A stretch of DNA of 64,000 nt from Liolophura sinensis. Lineage: Eukaryota; Mollusca; Polyplacophora; Chitonida; Chitonidae. Under the pieces are notes generated by a model, which was not told the origin of the DNA, searched no databases, and saw only the letters and a list, made by a program, of their open reading frames with translations. The position numbers and the translations under genes are program-made. Positions within the stretch are counted from its first letter, which is position 1; each line of letters starts with the position of its first letter. Shown one piece after another: positions 56,328 to 64,000 of this stretch. Where the stretch lies: the NCBI RefSeq assembly GCF_032854445.1, contig NC_088307.1, positions 2,666,001 to 2,730,000 of the forward strand, in the 5' to 3' direction.

Positions 56328-57060
56328 TCTGTATGTCTGTGTTGCTGACAGGTGCTCTGGATTCAGTGCAATGCTGGTGATCTTCTCATACTGAATTCAA
56401 TCCAAGTGTCAATAATCATTAATTTTTTTATGATCTTGAGAGACTGTATAAATTACAATTCAGATGTATGAATTTGCCGTTTTGCAATTAGCGGCATTTT
56501 GAAGTTAACCATAATTTTGCAGTTTAGCGTAATTTTTCAGTTCAGCGTAATTTTGCGGTTCAGCATACGTGTCTGTAGTGATATTCATGGGGCATAATGG
56601 CATGGGGAATTTGGATGTTATGTAAATGTTTAGGCCTACAAAGGACACTAAACTTCCTTATATCAGGAGGTTATAACTTCCTTATGACCAAACTAAGTTG
56701 TGCTGGTCTGTCATCTAATTTGTTATTTTCCGGACTAAAATTAAAATTCCTGGTATGCTGTTACATCTATTTAAATTGTGTCATATTTCCTTCTTTCCTT
56801 CTTTCCGACAGCTCTAGTAGTTTGGCCCACATTTAAAATCTACTGTGTAGAAACAATGTCAAGTTATGACCCAGCCATATACAGCTTTATAACCGGAAAA
56901 AATGTTTTTTTCTCCAGTATTAGCCAGTATTTGCGTGTTTATGGGCTTTTCCACATCTTTCCTTTTAGCTACTCCAGAAGAGGGAAAATTTCAGCTCTTA
57001 TTTTTTTTCATGTATCAAATCATATATATATATTCATATAGGTACATTTTAAAGTCATCA
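56328..57060 (+). other. Probable PHYHD1 3' UTR and flank
   Basis: No canonical AATAAA before the array; an ATTAAA near 56741 is the best polyadenylation candidate. No other gene recognised. Confidence 0.4.
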
Positions 57061-60000
57061 GATGTACATAATGGTCTGTAACAACATACTCAGCTATAGT
57101 ACACGATATGGCATCATGTTGTATCCCAACTCAGAGGAGCATTGTGTTGTCACAAATTTGGGGCATTACCACACAATGTACACGATGTACATAATGGTCT
57201 GTAACAACATACACTCAGCTGTAGTACACGATATGGCATCATGTTGTATCCCAACTCAGATGAGCATTGTGTTGTCACAGATTTGGGGCATTACCACACA
57301 ATGTACACGATGTACATAATGGTCTGTAACAACATACTCAGCTGTAGTACACGATATGGCATCATGTTGTATCCCAACTCAGAGGAGCATTGTGTTGTCA
57401 CAAATTTGGGGTATTACCACACAATGTACACGATGTACATAATGGTCTGTAACAACATACACTCAGCTGTAGTACACGATATGGCATCATGTTGTATCCC
57501 AACTCAGAGGAGCATTGTGTTGTCACAAATTTGGGGCATTACCACACAATGTACACGATGTACATAATGGTCTGTAACAACATACACTCAGCTGTAGTAC
57601 ACGATATGGCATCATGTTGTATCCCAACTCAGATGAGCATTGTGTTGTCACAAATTTGGGGCATTACCACACAATGTACACGATGTACATAATGGTCTGT
57701 AACAACATACTCAGCTGTAGTACACGATATGGCATCATGTTGTATCCCAACTCAGAGGAGCATTGTGTTGTCACAAATTTGGGGCATTACCACACAATGT
57801 ACACGATGTACATAATGGTCTGTAACAACATACTCAGCTATAGTACACGATATGGCATCATGTTGTATCCCAACTCAGAGGAGCATTGTGTTGTCACAAA
57901 TTTGGGGCATTACCACACAATGTACACGATGTACATAATGGTCTGTAACAACATACACTCAGCTGTAGTACACGATATGGCATCATGTTGTATCCCAACT
58001 CAGATGAGCATTGTGTTGTCACAAATTTGGGGCATTACCACACAATGTACACGATGTACATAATGGTCTGTAACAACATACTCAGCTGTAGTACACGATA
58101 TGGCATCATGTTGTATCCCAACTCAGAGGAGCATTGTGTTGTCACAGATTTGGGGCATTACCACACAATGTACACGATGTACATAATGGTCTGTAACAAC
58201 ATACTCAGCTGTAGTACACGATATGGCATCATGTTGTATCCCAACTCAGATGAGCATTGTGTTATTTGTCACAAATTTGGGGCATTACCACACAATGTAC
58301 ATGATGTACATAATGGTCTATAACAACATACTCAGCTGTAGTACACGGCATCATGTTGTATCCCAACTCAGATGAGCATTGTGTTGTCACAGATTTGGGG
58401 CATTACCACACAATGTACACGATGTACATAATGGTCTGTAACAACATACTCAGCTGTAGTACACGATATGGCATCATGTTGTATCCCAACTCAGAGGAGC
58501 ATTGTGTTGTCACAGATTTGGGGCATTACCACACAATGTACACGATGTACATAATGGTCTGTAACAACATACTCAGCTGTAGTACACGATATGGCATCAT
58601 GTTGTATCCCAACTCAGAGGAGCATTGTGTTGTCACAAATTTGGGGCATTACCACACAATGTACACGATGTACATAATGGTCTGTAACAACATACTCAGC
58701 TGTAGTACACGATATGGCATCATGTTGTATCTCAACTCAGAAGAGCATTGTGTTGTCACAAATTTGGGGCATTACCACACAATGTACACGATGTACATAA
58801 TGGTCTGTAACAACATACTCAGCTATAGTACACGATATGGCATCATGTTGTATCCCAACTCAGATGAGCATTGTGTTGTCACAAATTTGGGGCATTACCA
58901 CACAATGTACACAATGTACATAATGGTCTGTAACAACATACTCAGCTGTAGTACACGATATGGCATCATGTTGTATCTCAACTCAGAGGAGCATTGTGTT
59001 GTCACAGATTTGGGGCATTACCACACAATGTACACGATGTACATAATGGTCTGTAACAACATACTCAGCTGTAGTACACGATATGGCATCATGTTGTATC
59101 CCAACTCAGATGAGCATTGTGTTGTCACAAATTTGGGGCATTACCACACAATGTACACGATGTACATAATGGTCTGTAACAACATACTCAGCTGTAGTAC
59201 ACGATATGGCATCATGTTGTATCCCAACTCAGATGAGCATTGTGTTGTCACAAATTTGGGGCATTACCACACAATGTACACGATGTACATAATGGTCTGT
59301 AACAACATACTCAGCTATAGTACACGATATGGCATCATGTTGTATCCCAACTCAGAGGAGCATTGTGTTGTCACAAATTTGGGGTATTACCACACAATGT
59401 ACACGATGTACATAATGGTCTGTAACAACATACACTCAGCTGTAGTACACGATATGGCATCATGTTGTATCCCAACTCAGAGGAGCATTGTGTTGTCACA
59501 AATTTGGGGCATTACCACACAATGTACACGATGTACATAATGGTCTGTAACAACATACACTCAGCTATAGTACACGATATGGCATCATGTTGTATCTCAA
59601 CTCAGATGAGCATTGTGTTGTCACAAATTTGGGGCATTACCACACAATGTACACGATGTACATAATGGTCTGTAACAACATACTCAGCTGTAGTACACGA
59701 TATGGCATCATGTTGTATCCCAACTCAGATGAGCATTGTGTTGTCACAAATTTGGGGCATTACCACACAATGTACACGATGTACATAATGGTCTGTAACA
59801 ACATACTCAGCTGTAGTACACGATATGGCATCATGTTGTATCCCAACTCAGAGGAGCATTGTGTTGTCACAAATTTGGGGCATTACCACACAATGTACAC
59901 GATGTACATAATGGTCTGTAACAACATACTCAGCTGTAGTACACGATATGGCATCATGTTGTATCCCAACTCAGAGGAGCATTGTGTTGTCACAAATTTG

Positions 60001-60152
60001 GGGCATTACCACACAATGTACACGATGTACATAATGGTCTGTAACAACATACTCAGCTATAGTACACGATATGGCATCATGTTGTATCCCAACTCAGATG
60101 AGCATTGTGTTATTTGTCACAAATTTGGGGCATTACCACACAATGTACACAG
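57061..60152. repeat. 123/125-bp tandem repeat
   Basis: About 25 near-identical copies of a 123-bp unit (GATGTACATAATGGTCTG, CACGATATGGCATCATG, TTGTGTTGTCACAAATTTGG). A 125-bp variant has CATACACTCAGC instead of CATACTCAGC. The 123-bp units keep a plus frame open (395 codons at most) and the 125-bp units shift it, so ORF ends mark the variant positions. Not coding. Confidence 0.96.
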
Positions 60153-61669
60153 TGTAAATGTACATTTTATCGAGTTAAATTTTCTTCAGCCGTTGTTAGA
60201 CAAGCTCGTAACAGATTTATTATACGTGCTTACATAATTATGTGCTAAAGAACATTTTGAAGAAATTGTGAATAAAACTCATATACAATTAATTTTTCTT
60301 AAAAATGGTAAATAAATGTCAATTTTAATCTAATTATTCGCATATTAAAACAACATTTGAACAAGAATAAAATTTGTATTAATTTTTATATTATTGGCAG
60401 TTTATCATATACTTTTTTAAAATTTCTCACCTGCCCAATGTTTTATCGTTCAAAAAATGACATTATAGATAATATCGTTTTGCAATGAACGTTTCACATA
60501 ATTTCATAGTTTGCACAAATACGGCAATCCGAGCGTGCAGTCTAGTCTTTTTTAGGACATAGGTTATGGAATGTGGATTCAAAATGCATGGCCAGATTTA
60601 ATTTGATTGGTTCTCATGGAAACAGGTGCCTGGGTGTTAACCTTTGAGTTTAAAGATAAGTGCCAGAGAAGATGTGTCAGTGTACAAGATAATTAACACC
60701 TGTCCAGAAGCCATAGAAGATGTAATTTGGCATAAATCAGAATTTAAAAAATTCATTACATCGAGAATTATTTTATCTTGAGATATGTTTGTGATTATAT
60801 TCCGATTTTGATGAAATCATGTGACGATTTAAGTATGTCTGGTACATTGCATGTTGTAATGTTAACAGAATCTTTGCTGTACGTAATGGTCACTTTATAT
60901 ATATGATTATTATGAAAATCACAATAAAAATGGTTTGTTTGTGTCATTAAAGATGCAAACTTCATAAAACTATGCAAATTAGTTCTCTGCACTCCACACT
61001 TCTCTCAGAATGTTTCAAAAGAGGCAGTTGAGAAGGCTGAAGAATTAGGGTATACCGCTGTATGCCATACAACTTGCTGACTGTGTGGACTGACTGGAAT
61101 GGAATTTGTGCTAAATTAGAAAGCTAATGTACCTGCACGGAGAGTATACTACATAAGTATGATCAATCATACATAAATGTATGTAAATAAACACAAAGGG
61201 GTGGGGGTGACCAGAAGGCTTATCAGTAACTTGTTATGCTGGTGTAACCTGCAACGTACATTTCCAATAATCATGAAGATTGTGTTCATGTTGGTTTGTT
61301 CTGTGTTATTTAATTAGTTTCCTTGCTTGTTTGATTATGCGATTCTTGTTTAATACACAATAATATTTTACTCGTTGTTTGGCTCAGATGTTTTACAGAG
61401 ACTCTCAGGCAGTTGACATATTTGATTGTCTCTGAAACTCTCTGTGTTTTGGATGTGTCTTTAAGTCAGCACGTTTGTCAGTGAAGGTGAAGGTTGGTGG
61501 GTCACCATAGATCTGATCGCTGTCAGGCATATGTAAACGAAAAAATTCTTCAGCACAGTGCTGAACAGAAATCAGATTAATACATTGGCAGTTAATTTTA
61601 TGGGTGGAGGAATTGAGCGGCCTCACACGAATTAAAAGAGGAAGTTGTAACTTACTCTCTTGCCGTTCA
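60153..61669. other. Unassigned sequence
   Basis: Contains a minus copy of the MITE family at 60885-61060 (GATGCAAACTTCATAAAAC). AATAAA signals at about 60271 and 60314 follow the array. No exon recognised. Confidence 0.4.
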
Positions 61670-61674
61670 GCATG

Positions 61675-61900
61675 AAGGGGATAGTGCAATGACTGGTTCA
61701 CCCGTATCAGTATAAGGGTTCGGGTGGGGCGGCTTACTTGCCCTCAGGAAGGCGTCTCAGTGGAGCAGCACTAGATAAAAGAGCGGTGGAAATCCGTCCT
61801 GCAACAAGGAGGCACATTACATGCATTCTAAGGATTCCTTCGACGTCATGTGACTGAAGAGTTGTAAAGTATGACGTTAAACCCCAAGCACTCACTCCCA
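61675..61900 (+). mobile_element. SINE with TGACGTTAAACCCC tail
   Basis: Contains GGTTCGGGTGGGGCGGC, GGTGGAAATCCGTCCTGC, AACAAGGAGGCACATTAC and ends TGACGTTAAACCCCAAGC with CACTCACTC. Same 3' end type as the minus copy at 14966. Confidence 0.65.
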
Positions 61901-62234
61901 AACACAAATTCTTAACAGACAAGTACAGTATTTTATCTATAGTTTGGTCTGTAAAAGGGCATGTTGAGAAGCTCATGAACGCCTTAAACTGATACTTTTG
62001 ATGCCAACAAATCAATTTTCCTGATAAGATATTAATCAAACTTCAAAGAAGACAAAAAACTATTAGCCCCATGATGAGTGCCAATCCAGGAAGCACCAAG
62101 GCAATGTTGCCAGTTTTGATTTATGATGTTGGGGCATTACAAAAAAAATAGACAACAAATAATATATCCCGAGTTATTTAGGAAAAGATAATTTCTTCTG
62201 ACGTGTTTGGAAACTGTATAGATCAACTTCTAAA

Positions 62235-62835
62235 AGGGAATTCTTATGAAGCCATGGGATGTGCCATTTGATGTGCCATATGATGTGCCATGGGGTGTGC
62301 CATGGGGTATGCCATGTGATGTGCCATGGGGTGTGTCATGTGATGTGCCATGAGGTGTGTCGTGATGTGCCATGAGGTGTGTCATGTGATGTGCCATGGG
62401 GTGTGTCGTGATGTGCCATGTGCTGTGCCATGGGGTGTGCCAGTTGATGTGCCATGGGTTGTGCCAGTTGATGTACCATTGGGTGTGTCATGTGGTATGC
62501 CATGTGATGTGCCATGTGCTGTGCCATGGGGTGTGCCAGTTGATGTGCCATTGGGTGTGTCATGGAGTATGCCATGTGATGTGCCATGGGGTGTGTCATG
62601 TGATGTGCCATGGGGTGTGACGTGCTGTGCCATGGGAGGTGCCATATGGTATGCCATGTGATGTGCCATGGGTTGTGCATATTGATGTGCCATTGGGTGT
62701 GCCATGGGATGTACCATGTGGTGTGCCATGGGGTGTGCCTTGTGATGTGCCATGGGATGTGCCATGTGATTTGTTATCGGATGTGCCATGTGATGTGCCA
62801 TGTTATACCAAGTGGAAACACGAGGCCATGTGATG
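62235..62835. repeat. About 12-bp tandem repeat (GTGCCATG-rich)
   Basis: Units of the form GATGTGCCATGG/GGTGTGCCATGT, about 50 copies with a higher-order mix of GTGTCATG and GTGCCAGTTGAT variants. All frames are stop-poor, so apparent ORFs here are artefacts. Confidence 0.93.
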
Positions 62836-64000
62836 TGCAATCTTACAGCAAACACATCACTCATAGCCCACCCATATATGGTCAAAAGGAAAAACAGATT
62901 TTGGGTAACTTAAGCAGAAACAGATGCGTTGTCAGGTTACAGAAATTACACCTGCCTGACTGGACAAAACCAGAAGTCCATTACCTATTTAACTCCCCTA
63001 TAATTACCCACGGCACATTTCACATGTTACATCATCTGGAGAACCTTGCACCACCTGGTGGAGAAATATGCCAACCTCTTGGCTGGAAATTGTGAAATCA
63101 GTCATGGGAATTCTAATTGTAAAGTTCTGCTACAAGAACTGGCCACACCATGAAACGGACACTCCGTATTTAAAAACTACGGTTTGGCGGATCATTGTTG
63201 CTATACAGTTAAGAACCTGCTGACTATTTGTATATTTAAAAGCAACTTTAAAACAACTACTGTCAAAGAAATTGTCCCTTTATGAAACTGTTGTCAAAAC
63301 TTTTTTTCAAGTCTGTCAACACAAGCGCGTTTGGAACATTTTTTCCCACCATGCATCAGCCATTTCTCAAATGTTTGTTGTGCAATAGAGAGAGAAAAAA
63401 ATATGTCGCTGTGCAGATCCGTCACATAATGTGTTAGAGATCGAAAAAAAGTGTTAAATGCCATGGAGACCAGCTATAGGGAGGTAGAATTCTTCAGGGT
63501 AACTGACTTTTGATGAAACTGTGTGATGAAACAGGGTGGTGATTTCGACTGCCTCAATGTGCACGATTTTGCTTACTTTGAACAGAAATATCTCGGCTCA
63601 CAAAAAACACAAGTTACACCATTCAAATTTCCTTTGTCTAATGTTTCTTTTAAGGTTACGTTTTGCACTGTAACACTAACGTAGTTCATACCATTTAATT
63701 CTTTGTTTAGTGCTTAGAACATACTGGTGAATTAGTTCATATGGAGTCCTGGACCTGACAAGCAGTCTGAAATAAAGCTAAACAGAGTAAGAAGGAAACT
63801 GGATCACCTCATGTTATACCCGAAAATCTTTATGAAGTAAAGACTAGTGAAAAGAACAGCGCATTGGCTAAACATAAACGTTTAATAATACGTATCAAAT
63901 TCCCATTAATTCTACAAGGAACACCAGCTAGTCATGTTTGCGAGAAACAGAGCTCTTCACACTTTATCTGAACGAAACTCTTTACTGACATAATTTTCCA
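62836..64000. other. Unassigned right end
   Basis: A plus frame running out of the array to 63095 contains KLHLPDWTKPEVHYLF and LAPPGGEICQPLGW, which reads somewhat protein-like but has no splice or domain support. Nothing else recognised. Confidence 0.35.

Noticed and set aside
58353-59540. 395-codon plus-strand ORF
   Set aside because: Translation of the 123-bp repeat; its ends coincide with 125-bp variants or array irregularities.
62336-62885. Histidine/methionine-rich ORFs on both strands
   Set aside because: Produced by the GTGCCATG short tandem repeat.

Overview
The window is animal nuclear DNA, A/T-rich, with small exons bounded by GT/AG introns, many decayed transposons and an exceptional load of tandem repeats. 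Several interspersed repeats (tRNA-headed SINEs whose tails read like TGACGTTAAACCCC followed by CACTC or CATTC runs, and a family with GATTGGTGTTTTAC and ACTCAAGAATATTTCAC) are of a type I associate with molluscs and other lophotrochozoans. A mollusc is my best guess, not a proof.

Two complete genes can be read exon by exon. They are divergent and share a 186-bp promoter interval (45728-45913). To the left, on the minus strand, is a PPT2-like lysosomal thioesterase: nine coding exons, 289 residues, stop at 23768, catalytic residues S99/D215/H270. It has two alternative first exons of identical length (147 nt) that encode different signal peptides. To the right, on the plus strand, is a PHYHD1-like Fe(II)/2-oxoglutarate dioxygenase: eleven coding exons, 290 residues, iron ligands H148/D150/H241. 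All exon phases agree in both genes.

The left third (1-23 kb) is poorer in genes. It holds a short secreted two-domain pacifastin-like protein (minus, 2277-2654), a broken relative (about 5.2-5.5 kb), part of a SnoaL/DUF4440-like gene (plus, exons at 9079-9219 and 9845-10001, possibly 12231-12366), a dead Tc1/mariner element (15.5-17.0 kb), a PIF/Harbinger-type element with TTA target duplications (18338-18987), hAT-like fragments, SINEs, and an unassigned possible terminal exon near 19.8 kb.

Tandem arrays make up roughly 20 kb of the 64 kb. The largest is an 8.2-kb array of a 26-bp unit inside intron 3 of the PPT2-like gene, with nested higher-order duplications (one of 2522 bp). Others have units of 15, 34, 37, 50, 25, 63, 44, 23, 25, 81, 20, 123/125 and about 12 bp. 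They produce long stop-free frames on one or both strands that I do not believe are genes. Several intronic arrays sit directly against 3' splice sites, and in three of them each unit carries a polypyrimidine-AG motif in the sense direction of the host gene. In one, the true acceptor and the first codons of PHYHD1 exon 2 are themselves the repeated unit. That pattern and the duplicated first exon of PPT2 are the most interesting observations here.
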